Counted from the first letter of the stretch, positions 1 to 8,671 are shown. The stretch: DNA of 31,575 bases from CAZNKU01 sp045545235 (GCA_045545235.1 JAZQAN010000068.1:1-31575); one strand, 5' to 3'. The notes: generated by a model not told the origin, from the sequence alone. Numbers and translations are program-made.

Positions 1-19
1 ATTAGATATTGTCATTTTC

Positions 20-66
20 TAATCTCCGAATTTTGAATTTTGGTTAAAATCAAAATTCGGAGATTA
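20..66. repeat. 16-bp perfect inverted repeat (hairpin)
   Basis: Bases 20-35 and 51-66 are perfect reverse complements (core ATCTCCGAATTTTG), separated by 15 bases that can pair further. There is no clear T-run on either side, so it may be a weak bidirectional terminator or the end of an unknown element cut off by the window edge. Confidence 0.55.
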
Positions 67-110
67 AGGATATTCAGCAACAAAGCAAATCCATTTATAA
101 AACATAAAAA

Positions 111-135
111 CCCTTTCTGTCATAAGCAGAAAGGG
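111..135 (-). terminator. Intrinsic terminator of the HTH / zinc-ribbon operon
   Basis: CCCTTTCTG (111-119) pairs with CAGAAAGGG (127-135). Read on the minus strand, the stem is followed by TTTTTATGTTTTA. It closes the minus-strand transcription unit of the two small genes at 293-857. Confidence 0.7.
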
Positions 136-144
136 TATAAAGAA

Positions 145-181
145 GACACGACAATTCAGCTTATGAGCTGTTTGTCATGTC
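145..181. repeat. Imperfect 37-bp inverted repeat
   Basis: GACACGACAA (145-154) faces TTGTCATGTC (172-181) with one wobble, and the interior CAGCTTATGAGCTG forms a second stem. It lies immediately before the terminator at 111-135 in minus-strand transcription, so it may be a 3'UTR structure. The rest of 182-292 shows nothing recognisable. Confidence 0.4.
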
Positions 182-292
182 CTAACTCAATAGTCCGTAT
201 ATTTCACCGTAAATAATGAATATTGGTTTTTTTCCAGCTTGCTTTACTGATAATGTCAGTATGTCTGGTGGTTGAACTATGTACAAAACATA

Positions 293-508
293 TTATTTAT
301 TTTGAAAACAAATTATAATTTTTTGATTGCACTTTGGACATTTTAGAATTATTCTATTGCTGTTTTTGTTAGAAAATCCATTGTGTTCGATGGATGCAAC
401 TACTTTTTCTTCCACGGGCTTATCACATAAGCGTCCTGTTTTACATAACGGACATTTTACATGGTCAATTTTAGTATTTTCGTCGTTAAAATGTTTGAGC
501 AATAGCAT
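293..508 (-). CDS. Small zinc-ribbon protein (71 aa)
   Basis: A 71-residue protein with two CxxC pairs, CPLC near residues 19-22 and CPKC near residues 57-60, the pattern of a single structural zinc ribbon. A third Cys sits in GRLCDKP between them. The ATG is preceded by AGAAGGATAAATTAA, a good ribosome binding site. It lies 31 bp downstream of the HTH gene at 540-857 on the same strand and shares its terminator, so the two are probably one operon. It resembles the small Cys-rich proteins (for example the Cys-rich KTR type) that accompany regulators in clostridial mobile elements; that resemblance is from memory and the family is not established. Function unknown. Confidence 0.65.
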   Translation of the reverse strand: MLLLKHFNDENTKIDHVKCPLCKTGRLCDKPVEEKVVASIEHNGFSNKNSNRIILKCPKCNQKIIICFQNK

Positions 509-539
509 TTAATTTATCCTTCTTTGAACAATAATATGT

Positions 540-857
540 TTATTTTTTAGCAAAAGTATTTATAATGCTTTGCAGCATCTCACAATTTGGAGGTTGACCA
601 TTTATAATGTCTTCTAATGCTTTTTTCTGTTCATTTGTAAGGTGTCTACGATACCAGTAAAAGCCTTGTGTTAAACAAACACCTCCACCATAACGACCTC
701 TAATTGTATATATGGGTGCAAAACAACTAAGTGCCACGATATCATTTTGAATTGTTCTCCGAGTTACATTTAATTCACTGGCGAGATTTCCCATAGTTTC
801 AAAACGACGTAAGCTTAAAATTTCAAGTATTTCCTCTCTTCTTTCAAGAGCACTCAA
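540..857 (-). CDS. Short HTH (DeoR/HTH_11-like) transcriptional regulator
   Basis: A 105-residue protein whose first ~60 residues form a winged helix-turn-helix: EILEILSLRRFETMGNLA, then a recognition helix in NVTRRTIQNDIVAL and a basic Gly-rich wing (RGRYGGG). This is the N-terminal fold of DeoR and WYL regulators, but the protein ends soon after it. The sensor (WYL or sugar-binding) domain of those families is absent, so it is either a stand-alone DNA-binding protein or a reduced relative. The start is TTG at 857-855, chosen because AAAGGAGGTG lies at the right distance upstream and no ATG exists nearby. Probably cotranscribed with the zinc-ribbon gene downstream. Target unknown. Confidence 0.75.
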   Translation of the reverse strand: MSALERREEILEILSLRRFETMGNLASELNVTRRTIQNDIVALSCFAPIYTIRGRYGGGVCLTQGFYWYRRHLTNEQKKALEDIINGQPPNCEMLQSIINTFAKK

Positions 858-949
858 CTGTTTGCACCTCCTTTCCCGTCTGTAAGGAGTATTCTAAAAA
901 TTAAACAGGAAAAAAGTCTTCCTATTTAATAATTTTTTTTAAAATAAAA

Positions 950-992
950 ATCAACCTGCAACATAAATCAGAATTCAATGTTGCAGGTTGAT
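950..992 (-). terminator. Intrinsic terminator after the GNAT gene
   Basis: A perfect 15-bp stem (950-964 with 978-992, core TCAACCTGCAACA) and a 13-nt loop. On the minus strand it is followed by TTTTTATTTT. It closes the membrane protein / GNAT operon. Confidence 0.8.
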
Positions 993-1110
993 TTCAATAT
1001 ATGAGTTAGAGTTTATAATTTTATGAAAAAAAAGCTTAAATGTTGCAAAAAAGCAACTGAACTCACATATATGTTGTTTTACATATTAAAACAATATTTC
1101 TGACTCAAAA

Positions 1111-1497
1111 TCAGAATTCATATCTCATTTCTTTGTTTGGTGAGTTTTCTTCATCTGTATTATTAACAAATACAAACCCTAAATGATTATATATATTGTA
1201 TAATGCTTCGTATGACAAAGGAACTTCACCTTTTTGAGGTTCAGGATTGGGATAAACAGTTAAAAAAACACACCCCATTTTTTTAAGTTTCGCAATCGCC
1301 TTCAAAAACATTGATTTGCCGTTTCTCTGATTTCTATATTCAGGTTTTACATAAAAATAATCAATTCTTGAGCAACACTCATTATCTACCGAAAAGACAT
1401 TTACAATTAATCTACCAATTTCTTCTTTACAATTAGAATCAGCAAATAATTTTATTTCTACTCGGTCTTTAGTGGCATTAGATTTAATTGTATTCAT
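1111..1497 (-). CDS. GNAT-family N-acetyltransferase (128 aa)
   Basis: A single GNAT fold: beta-strand region EIGRLIVNVF, then DYFYVKPEYRNQRNGKSMFLKAI carrying the acetyl-CoA pyrophosphate loop (Q/R-x-x-G-x-G/A, here Q-R-N-G-K-S), then a C-terminal YEALYNIYNHLGFVFV segment typical of the family end. It should transfer an acetyl group from acetyl-CoA to an amine; the substrate cannot be told. The frame is open further upstream into the neighbouring gene, but the ATG at 1497-1495 is chosen because AAGGATGTGAAGTTA precedes it and it then starts 17 bp after the stop of the membrane protein. Cotranscribed with that gene and ended by the hairpin at 950-992. Confidence 0.75.
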   Translation of the reverse strand: MNTIKSNATKDRVEIKLFADSNCKEEIGRLIVNVFSVDNECCSRIDYFYVKPEYRNQRNGKSMFLKAIAKLKKMGCVFLTVYPNPEPQKGEVPLSYEALYNIYNHLGFVFVNNTDEENSPNKEMRYEF

Positions 1498-1513
1498 TAA
1501 CTTCACATCCTTA

Positions 1514-2749
1514 TCAATTGTTGGAGGAACCAGTTGCTGAAGGTGTGTTTGGGTTTGGGGGAATTTGTGTTGCAATTTTGGGTGAAACATGATGCTTGGC
1601 CTGAAGTAAATATACGATTTCACGGATTCTTTGATAGTGAAAGTTTCCCAAAACAAACCTTCTGGTCACTATGTAAAACAGCATATATACAGCACTAATA
1701 CAAAGAATCACAAACAAATCTTCAAAATTAACAATACGAACAATATAATCAAAAGCTTTGTGCATGATAAAAAGAATGGTATTGTTTCCAAAAGAAAAAC
1801 TTGGTTCTTTTTGAAATCCTGCTAACCATAAAAAAACGAATCTAAAGGAAAGTATCAAAAGAACAATGCAAAAAACTATAAGAGCACAGAAGAATAGACT
1901 TTTCTGTGAATGATATGCAGAATTCATAAATCTTATGTGGGCGCCTCTCTGCCGTATATATTTCATTCCAGGATAGTCTTTTTCATTTAATAATGAAACA
2001 ATTTCAGTAATAAAAGCTTTCGTTTTCCTTCTGTTACTTGTATCCCAATCAACTTCCGATGCCAAATCGACAAGTCCGTTTTTAAGCAAATAGTTTTTTA
2101 GATATGAATAAGGATAATCAACTTTTAAATCAATTTTTTCTTTGAGTTTTTCATAAAGAAGTTTCAAATCATTTCTTTTTTCAACGAGCCTATTTAAAAA
2201 ATGAAGCTTCCCGTTGAACAAGCGAATTAAAGGGTTAAGAAAGAAACATTTTCTGTTAGCTTTTTTATATGCTTTTCTTATCTTTTTGCTTGCATATAAA
2301 AAAATCAAGTGTTGGGGAACTGTTTCATGATTCCATATACGCTTTTGATTTTCTATATAATACAAAGAAATGGGAACTCTGTATTTTGCTTTTATGTCTT
2401 TTATATCTTGAGTTAATTCGTTTTTGCAATAATCCTCAAAAGCATCGCTCAAATATTCTGTATGAAGCAAATCTTTCTTTGATTTTTTCATTATGTACTT
2501 AACACTAAGAGTATCAGTTCTCTCCATATTTCCTCGTCTGAAAAGTGTTCCTAATACATATGATATTGCCAAAAATGGAACACCAATAAGGAGCGTATTT
2601 GAGGAACTTAATGCAAACACATCACTTCCAAGTATGACACAAGCACACATAAGAAAATATGTACAAAAATATATTCCGGGGAAAATTCCACCGATAATTT
2701 CATCAAGCAACTCGTAGATTATTGTCATTACATTATTTGAATTTTTCAA
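1514..2749 (-). CDS. Predicted membrane protein with long cytoplasmic middle region
   Basis: About 411 residues with a hydrophobic N-terminal hairpin (around residues 20-70: FPGIYFCTYFLMCACVILG, then LLIGVPFLAISYVLG), a long charged Lys/Arg-rich middle (about 75-285) and two further hydrophobic segments (SLFFCALIVFCIVLLILSF and DLFVILCISAVYMLFYIV) near the C terminus. There is no signal peptide or recognised catalytic motif and I do not recognise the family. An ATG at 2788 has no ribosome binding site, while AAAAGGAGAGATATT lies just ahead of the TTG at 2749-2747, so the TTG start is preferred. It is followed after 16 bp by the GNAT gene and appears to lead that operon. Confidence 0.6.
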   Translation of the reverse strand: MKNSNNVMTIIYELLDEIIGGIFPGIYFCTYFLMCACVILGSDVFALSSSNTLLIGVPFLAISYVLGTLFRRGNMERTDTLSVKYIMKKSKKDLLHTEYLSDAFEDYCKNELTQDIKDIKAKYRVPISLYYIENQKRIWNHETVPQHLIFLYASKKIRKAYKKANRKCFFLNPLIRLFNGKLHFLNRLVEKRNDLKLLYEKLKEKIDLKVDYPYSYLKNYLLKNGLVDLASEVDWDTSNRRKTKAFITEIVSLLNEKDYPGMKYIRQRGAHIRFMNSAYHSQKSLFFCALIVFCIVLLILSFRFVFLWLAGFQKEPSFSFGNNTILFIMHKAFDYIVRIVNFEDLFVILCISAVYMLFYIVTRRFVLGNFHYQRIREIVYLLQAKHHVSPKIATQIPPNPNTPSATGSSNN

Positions 2750-2803
2750 AATATCTCTCCTTTTATGTAAATTCGACAATTTTCGCATCTATTTTTTGAA
2801 AAT

Positions 2804-2830
2804 AGGGCGACTGTTTTTAACAATCACCCT
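2804..2830 (-). terminator. Terminator after the subtilase gene
   Basis: AGGGCGACTG (2804-2813) pairs with CAATCACCCT (2821-2830), with G-U pairs when transcribed from the minus strand. It is followed by ATTTTC on that strand and lies 8 bp after the subtilase stop codon. The U-tract is weak. Confidence 0.55.
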
Positions 2831-2837
2831 TTAAAGT

Positions 2838-4664
2838 TTAAATATACCAGAAATAACCCCACAAAAACAGAATTATAAACCATTGGAAAATATGGTACTC
2901 GGAAGTTATACATATTGTCATTTTGCGATTGTTTTCTAAGTATATATATACCTTTGCTTCGCCCGTACCTGTGGCATATATTTCTCTGTCTGATTTGTTT
3001 ACTGTAACAACATCTTCATTAGAGGAATACACCGATATAATTTCAGAGTTCAGCGGAACCTTTAATTCATCAAAAGATACTGTTCCCTTGTAATATATAT
3101 CTTCATAAACAGTCCATTTAATCGGCAGAGAGGATTCATCACTTTGGAATTTTCCTGTTTCATAAGCAACTGCTCTCACGCTTGTGACACCATTTGTACT
3201 TATCGGAGAACTGTAAACAGAGGATTCTCCTACTATGGGTTTACTCCCGTCTGTTGTGTAGTATATCTTTGCCTTTGAAGATGAAGAAGTGATGGCTATA
3301 TTTCCATCTGAATTAAAGCTGATTTTCGGAGCAGCAGTTTTGCCTATTGACATAAAAGTTTTACAGTTCAATACACCTGTTCCGTATTTTGTGTTCCATC
3401 CGGTGGGAGTGTCGACTGATGCCTTAAGAACATCGGTTATTTCATAACTTGTAATATCCGGATAAATTAGCTTCAATGTTGCAACGGCAGAGGAAACAAA
3501 AGGAGCTGCCATTGATGTGCCTGAGGCTTTAAGAATCACATAAGGATTTTTGCAAGCACTTGCTATATCAACACCAGGTGCAGCAAGATCAACACAAGAG
3601 CCGTAATTTGTAAAATCTGCAGGAGTGAAACTTTCGTCAACCGCTGAAACAGTTATTACATGTTCGAGATTGGCAGGATATGTGGTGCTTGCATTTATTC
3701 CGTAGTTACCGGCAGCCGCTATAAGAGGTACATTGTTATCATAAGCATACTCTATAGCTTCGGTAATATACGAGTTTCCGTATGCGCCCCATCTCATGCT
3801 GACATTGATTAAATCATCGCCAAGATCAACAGCAGTGTAGATTGCTGTTCCGAGAATGGTCATAGCCGTGCTGTATGAATCCTGACCATGTTCAAGATTT
3901 ACTCTATAAGGACGGATTTTAACATTAGGCAAAGTGTTTTCATAGATGATACCCGAAACATGCGTTCCGTGACCGATACTTTCAAGGGAAGTATCGCCTT
4001 CGTCTGATGTATCGCTGTTCCCTTCAAACACATTATACCCTTTATAAAATCGGTCTTTATTATCGAACATAGCGTGGGTTTCCAAAAGTCCTGTATCAAA
4101 AACAGCAACCACAATCTCGTCATTATCTGAAACTCTTCCGCTTTCAACAATCAGATTGTTCAAATAATCAAGATTAACGGCAGATGTTCCCCAGCTTGTA
4201 TTTTCGTCAGAAGCAGTATATTCAAATTCTTCGCCTGCTTGTGTACCTGACGAACAGGTGTAATACACATCCATTTCAGCATAAACAACATAGTCTTGTG
4301 CTTGATAGTATTCCAAAGCTGCATTGGCTTCGGTTGTATTTGAATACTGTAAGATGTGAATCGAATTCCAACCTTCAAGGACTGCCGTTGCTCCTTGTGT
4401 GTCGGTTAAAGTATCGTTTGTTACTGTTTTTATTACTAAACGGTTTGTTGATGCCTCTCCGCTTACAACAGACGAATCCAAAGAGTTTAAATCATACTCA
4501 ACGACCATATCATTGAGCGATAAAAAGAAATTTTCTGAAGCAACCGTATCAGATTCGGTTTCGATTTCCGTATCTTCATTTGCTGCAAAACCAATGACAA
4601 ATACTGAACCGAACATAAACAAAGCAGAGAGTAAAAGTGAAATAAGTTTTTTACAAATCCTCAA
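2838..4664 (-). CDS. Secreted subtilisin-like (S8) serine protease with Ig-like C-terminal region
   Basis: A 608-residue secreted peptidase. It has a signal peptide (residues 1-28, ending GFAA), a propeptide-like stretch to about 150, and an S8 catalytic domain (about 180-420) with all triad motifs: D190 in VVAVFDTG, H232 in GHGTHVSG, S384 in GTSMAAP, plus the oxyanion N320 in AAAGN. A chitobiase/hexosaminidase C-terminal-like module follows (KIYYTTDGSKP), then a bacterial Ig-like module. The last ~18 residues are an unusual aromatic tail (FQWFIILFLWGYFWYI) likely to hold the protein at the envelope. The start is TTG, supported by AAAGGGAG nine bases upstream. It begins 20 bp after the stop of the GLUG-protein gene, so the two form one operon. 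The substrate is unknown. Confidence 0.9.
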   Translation of the reverse strand: MRICKKLISLLLSALFMFGSVFVIGFAANEDTEIETESDTVASENFFLSLNDMVVEYDLNSLDSSVVSGEASTNRLVIKTVTNDTLTDTQGATAVLEGWNSIHILQYSNTTEANAALEYYQAQDYVVYAEMDVYYTCSSGTQAGEEFEYTASDENTSWGTSAVNLDYLNNLIVESGRVSDNDEIVVAVFDTGLLETHAMFDNKDRFYKGYNVFEGNSDTSDEGDTSLESIGHGTHVSGIIYENTLPNVKIRPYRVNLEHGQDSYSTAMTILGTAIYTAVDLGDDLINVSMRWGAYGNSYITEAIEYAYDNNVPLIAAAGNYGINASTTYPANLEHVITVSAVDESFTPADFTNYGSCVDLAAPGVDIASACKNPYVILKASGTSMAAPFVSSAVATLKLIYPDITSYEITDVLKASVDTPTGWNTKYGTGVLNCKTFMSIGKTAAPKISFNSDGNIAITSSSSKAKIYYTTDGSKPIVGESSVYSSPISTNGVTSVRAVAYETGKFQSDESSLPIKWTVYEDIYYKGTVSFDELKVPLNSEIISVYSSNEDVVTVNKSDREIYATGTGEAKVYIYLENNRKMTICITSEYHIFQWFIILFLWGYFWYI

Positions 4665-4684
4665 TTTTTTACGCTCCCTTTGTC

Positions 4685-6187
4685 TTAATTAAAAATGTTA
4701 ACAAACCAAGCAACCAATGATGCAAGGAATTCTGAAATCTTTTCAAAAATTCCTTTTGGTGCTTCATCTTCATTTTCACAGACAACAGAGATTTCAATTA
4801 CAGCGAAATCACCGTCAGCATTGATTGTGTCAATGCTTGTTGTACCGCTTGAATTGCATTTAACAATTGAATTGGATTCAACAGAAACAATTTCTTCGTT
4901 ATTTGAAACGGCATATACTATTGAGCCCAAAAGTTCAAAAGAATCTGTACCATTAACTTCAATTTTTGAACCGAGTTCACTTGTCTTGTATATAAGAGTG
5001 GGAGCTGCGTTCTGCGGTGCAACCCAAACCTTTGCAAAATCAAAACCGACAAATGAATCCTGCATTGTAAACTCTTCTGATGAAAGAGCCTTTACAGATG
5101 AAATATCGCCTTCTGAGCCGTTGCTGATTGCGGCTTCATATTCATCAATATAGTAACAGTTTGATACTGTTGCATTTATTGTATCTTCGGGGAGGGGGGA
5201 AACGATTGCTCTTGACATATTGAACTGTGTTGTGCCTGCAATGCCGCCAAGCTTTGACTTGTTCTCATTGTCAACCGAAATAGTACCTGTGTTATAACAA
5301 TTTGCGATAGTGTTGGACTGGCCGCAGATACCGCCTGCAGTTGCTATGCCGTTAACAGAAATATCACCGTTGTTTGCACAATCCGTAATAGGTGCATTAT
5401 ATAATGCCGAACCACAGATGCCACCTGCATATACGGAGTTGAGAGGAGTAACACCGATATTACCGTTATTCATACATCTTGATATTGTGTTACCGTTGTA
5501 AACGATACCGGAAATACCGCCGATGTAGGCATAAATAGTTGAACCAAGTCCGAAACCGTCATCACTTATAACGCCTTCCGCTTGAATATTTGCGTTGTTC
5601 AGACAGTTGACAATCAATGAGTTGCCTTCTGAAACGTAGCCGACAATACCACCAATGCAAAGTGTTCCGCCTGATGTTACATCAACAGAGCCGCTTGCGG
5701 AGCAGTTAAGAACATTTGAGGAATTAACAACACCCGCAACAGCGCCGACACAATAGGTGACCTGATAGGGGTAATTGATTTTTACATTTATATTGTCTAT
5801 ATAAACATTTGCTACGGTAGCATATTTTATTTCGCCAAACAAACCTATTGTTTTGTTGTCTGCTTCCGTAACAGAAAGATTTTTTACTGAGTAACCGTTG
5901 CCGTTAAAAACTCCTGTAAATGGAACATCCTTGTTGCCGATAGGTTCCCAATCGGTAACCGAGCTTAAATCGACATCATTCATTAAAATATATTTGCCGT
6001 TAAGGTTATTGCGAACAGCGTTTAATTCTTCAATGTTTGTTATTTCTGTGTAACCGTCGGGAACGGTTTTATTAACCGTAACCGATTTAATAAAATAATC
6101 ACTTTTGCTCTCTGCAAAAGCAGGAATAAATATTACTGTTGATAAAATCACAGATAAAATGATTGAGATAATCTTGTTTATCTTCAT
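4685..6187 (-). CDS. Secreted GLUG-repeat surface protein (500 aa)
   Basis: Signal peptide at residues 1-25 (cleavage after AFA). About residues 45-110 hold a segment common before GLUG regions (GKYILMNDVDLSSVTDWEPIG, F-x-G-x-F-x-G-N-G-Y). GLUG-type repeats run from about 115 to 335; five show the GG(I/V)xG signature: GGIVGYV, GGISGIV, GGICGSA, GGICGQS, GGIAGTT, each ending in C/N-N-x-G-x-I. Such repeats form extracellular beta-solenoid stalks or adhesins. The last 22 residues (GIFEKISEFLASLVAWFVNIFN) are an amphipathic aromatic tail. ATG at 6187 is preferred over an upstream TTG because AAAGGAGCAAGTA precedes it. First gene of an operon with the subtilase, which may process it; that link is inference. 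Confidence 0.8.
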   Translation of the reverse strand: MKINKIISIILSVILSTVIFIPAFAESKSDYFIKSVTVNKTVPDGYTEITNIEELNAVRNNLNGKYILMNDVDLSSVTDWEPIGNKDVPFTGVFNGNGYSVKNLSVTEADNKTIGLFGEIKYATVANVYIDNINVKINYPYQVTYCVGAVAGVVNSSNVLNCSASGSVDVTSGGTLCIGGIVGYVSEGNSLIVNCLNNANIQAEGVISDDGFGLGSTIYAYIGGISGIVYNGNTISRCMNNGNIGVTPLNSVYAGGICGSALYNAPITDCANNGDISVNGIATAGGICGQSNTIANCYNTGTISVDNENKSKLGGIAGTTQFNMSRAIVSPLPEDTINATVSNCYYIDEYEAAISNGSEGDISSVKALSSEEFTMQDSFVGFDFAKVWVAPQNAAPTLIYKTSELGSKIEVNGTDSFELLGSIVYAVSNNEEIVSVESNSIVKCNSSGTTSIDTINADGDFAVIEISVVCENEDEAPKGIFEKISEFLASLVAWFVNIFN

Positions 6188-6687
6188 TACTTGCTCCTTT
6201 ATGAATAAAGCAGCCAAGACCTCTGTTGCAACTCTAAAATAATTCTTGCTTTATGCAATCAGGGGACAGTATAACCCTGATTACAAGAATACTTTATAAC
6301 ACTTATTTTAACATTACCTTGTTGTAATTTTGAAATGTTTATAAGCGAAAGGAATTAACTGTTGTTTGGATTTATATTTTCCTTCTACATCAAAAGGACT
6401 TGAGGGCAGTCACAGTTTATGGGCTGTGACTGCCCCTGCACAAGAAGGAAAATGTCACACTCGGGGAAATCCCCTTTACGAAATTGTCATCATTTTTTCA
6501 AGGTGTACCATAGGGGGCGTCCTTTTAGTGAACGCCCCGTGGCACTTAAGGAAGAAAAAATTGAATGAAATTATTCGTTATTATCAATACCTCTCCGTAC
6601 CGGAGGAGATGAGGGGTGACTTTTTATTAGGCACCCCTATCATCCTCACAAAGCACTATATGGAGGGTATTTGAAAAAAGTTTTAAT
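6188..6687. other. 500-bp gene-free region with several inverted repeats
   Basis: It separates the 600-aa surface protein gene (ends 6688) from the GLUG/subtilase operon and should hold that operon's promoter, which I cannot place with confidence. It contains an 8-bp inverted repeat AATCAGGG (6257-6264) / CCCTGATT (6275-6282), a possible operator or leader hairpin, and the cluster of GC-rich hairpins listed separately. A 102-codon open frame on the plus strand covers the cluster but has no protein character. Confidence 0.6.
6376..6638. repeat. Cluster of GC-rich inverted repeats
   Basis: Four hairpins stand in a row: GGGCAGTCACAG (6404-6415) with CTGTGACTGCCC (6424-6435), nested inside ATTTTCCTTCT (6376-6386) with AGAAGGAAAAT (6443-6453); GGGGCGT (6514-6520) with ACGCCCC (6532-6538); CTCCG/CGGAG around 6594-6606; AGGGGTG (6612-6618) with CACCCCT (6632-6638). 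The three larger loops are A/T-rich and the GC content contrasts with the surroundings. It may be a dispersed intergenic repeat family or the terminator zone of the gene ending at 6688. Confidence 0.6.
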
Positions 6688-8490
6688 TTATGCTACCGAA
6701 AGAGCAAACAAGTCTTTCATCGCATTGATAAAGAATGTGAAGAACTGAACAATCTGCTGCCAAATCCACTCAAAGAAAAGTTTCATTGAGAACTTATAGG
6801 TAGCGTTAAGTTCAACATCTTCATCAGGCATATCAAAGGTGATTTCAGGGCTTGAAATCTGCTCATCAGTAAGTTCAATGCCTTTTGCCTCCCAGCCTGC
6901 AAAGCCGTAATAAGGCTTATCGGGCATTGAGGGGTCTGTTGCTGGAGCAACGGCAGTTACTTTATCACCATAGGTGTATTGCTGAATGCTGTCGCCGATT
7001 TTAACATTTCTGTCAAGCTTTTCTTCGCTTGAGAATGTGAAACTGTCAATTTCAAACGGATCGTTTTCGATTTCGTTATACTTTATCGAGTATTCATATT
7101 TACCGCTTTTGGTCATATCAATCTTGAAAAGCTCTTCATATCTTACTGTTATATCGGGCTGCTTTTCGCCATCAATGGTATAAGAAACTGTATATGTTCC
7201 TGTGGGCTTTGTAGCATTGTAAGCAAGGTTTTGATCAATGATTTTGTAACCTTCAGTTCCGACAGGAACCATAATACAGTTAGCCGTGAAGCCTGTAATT
7301 TCAAGATTAAAGGTAAGCATTGTAAACTGTTCATAATTGGTGTTATCAATATTAACTCTTACCTGAATTTCATGTGTACCAACTACAGGAGTTGTACCGC
7401 TGTATGACAGATTGTTGCCGTCCAAATCTTTGTATGCAAGTGAAACGGGAACGCCAACATCAACCAAAGGCTTAATCTTATAGTCAAGGCTGCTGTCAAG
7501 CTTTGTACCGTAAGGCATAGTGATTGTGGGAACACCTGATTCGTCATCAGTTTTGAATGCGGGAACAGCCTTGTTAACGGTTACAGAAACTTGACAAATT
7601 GAAGCCATCGCAAGTGTTTCATCAGCAGGAGTAAACCTAACATCAATAGTGTTTTCACCTACTTTGACCTCTTTGTCTTTCATAGTGTCAACAACAGCAA
7701 AAGTACCATCGATCGGAGTATTTGTACTCTTTATCACAGCTGAGCCGCCTACAAGAGTTAAATCACCCCAAGTCAAATCAGGGGCATAGAAAATTTCCCC
7801 GTCAAATGTTGGAACAACAGTAACAGTTGTTTCTTCGGTATCACCCTCAATACCTACATATATATCCATTGAAATTGTGTTGTAGTTTACAGGTGTTGAA
7901 GTTGCTGTGAAATAACCACTTTCATTTACTTTTGTTGTCTTTTTTGACCAACCCCATACTGCATCTTCAATTACTTCTTTTGTATAAGGATTCATTAAGG
8001 CTCCGCCAGAAATTGTGGTGGTCATTAATCTTTTTCCTGCTTCGGAAACTTTTGTTGCAACAGGAGGATTATTTATTGGATCAACTAAAACGGGAGTTGT
8101 CTTTAATACTTTATATATCGCCTTTGTACTTTCAAGAGTCTCAAATCCAGTATAATTTTCAGAATCTTTAGGAACAAATCTTAACGATGCACCATTATTT
8201 AATGCTGTAGGACGATATTCTAAATCAACAAATTCAAAATATCCTTCAATAACCGTTCCTTCTGTTGTGCCATCGGTAGTTACTGTTCCACCTTGAATAG
8301 TCAAATTGCTTTCACTTAACTTTTGCCCGTAATACATTTCGCCTTCGAAAGTTGGCCAAACGGCAATGTTTGCTTCTGTTAATACAGTTGGCTCAGCAGC
8401 AAAAGCAAAGGGTATAGATAACGCAATAAACAATATGCTCATAATGACAGAAACAATTTTTGAAGTCAGTTTATAGCGTTGTTTTTTCAT
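6688..8490 (-). CDS. Secreted Ig-like repeat surface protein (600 aa)
   Basis: Signal peptide at residues 1-31 (ends PFAFAAE). The body consists of Ig-like/MBG-type modules. A motif PTF(E/D)GE(M/I)(Y/F)Y...LTxxGG occurs twice (about residues 45 and 225), showing internal duplication. Near the C terminus GFAGWEAKG...FDMPDEDVELNATYKF resembles an InlB B-type repeat. The last ~30 residues (FFEWIWQQIVQFFTFFINAM...) are strongly aromatic and amphipathic, like the tails of the two downstream secreted proteins. There is no LPXTG motif, dockerin or catalytic motif. ATG at 8490-8488 is used because TTTGGAGGGGAAAACA precedes it; a TTG five codons upstream overlaps that site. Likely a structural or adhesive surface protein; ligand unknown. 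Confidence 0.75.
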   Translation of the reverse strand: MKKQRYKLTSKIVSVIMSILFIALSIPFAFAAEPTVLTEANIAVWPTFEGEMYYGQKLSESNLTIQGGTVTTDGTTEGTVIEGYFEFVDLEYRPTALNNGASLRFVPKDSENYTGFETLESTKAIYKVLKTTPVLVDPINNPPVATKVSEAGKRLMTTTISGGALMNPYTKEVIEDAVWGWSKKTTKVNESGYFTATSTPVNYNTISMDIYVGIEGDTEETTVTVVPTFDGEIFYAPDLTWGDLTLVGGSAVIKSTNTPIDGTFAVVDTMKDKEVKVGENTIDVRFTPADETLAMASICQVSVTVNKAVPAFKTDDESGVPTITMPYGTKLDSSLDYKIKPLVDVGVPVSLAYKDLDGNNLSYSGTTPVVGTHEIQVRVNIDNTNYEQFTMLTFNLEITGFTANCIMVPVGTEGYKIIDQNLAYNATKPTGTYTVSYTIDGEKQPDITVRYEELFKIDMTKSGKYEYSIKYNEIENDPFEIDSFTFSSEEKLDRNVKIGDSIQQYTYGDKVTAVAPATDPSMPDKPYYGFAGWEAKGIELTDEQISSPEITFDMPDEDVELNATYKFSMKLFFEWIWQQIVQFFTFFINAMKDLFALSVA

Positions 8491-8642
8491 TGTTTTCCCC
8501 TCCAAAGAGTATATTTATATCAAAAGCAAGAAAATCCATTTAAGTGCGAAACGATTTGTGTGTTTCCTTCTTGTATGTTTTTCTTGTATCCAAAACGCCC
8601 TAACTATGGAAATTATAACCCCAAATATGAATAAGTGTTGGG

Positions 8643-8671
8643 GAGAAGCGACATTTGTAATGTCGCTTCTC
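8643..8671 (-). terminator. Strong hairpin after the dockerin-protein gene
   Basis: GAGAAGCGACAT (8643-8654) pairs perfectly with ATGTCGCTTCTC (8660-8671). It lies 18 bp past the stop codon at 8690. There is no U-tract on the minus strand, so it is either a poor terminator or a 3'-end stabilising hairpin. Confidence 0.5.

Noticed and set aside
4695..5153. 152-codon plus-strand frame opposite the GLUG protein gene
   Set aside because: Antisense shadow; the minus-strand frame has a signal peptide, repeats and a ribosome binding site.
6366..6674. 102-codon plus-strand frame between surface-protein genes
   Set aside because: It runs through the GC-rich hairpins, has no ribosome binding site and its composition follows the inverted repeats rather than a protein.
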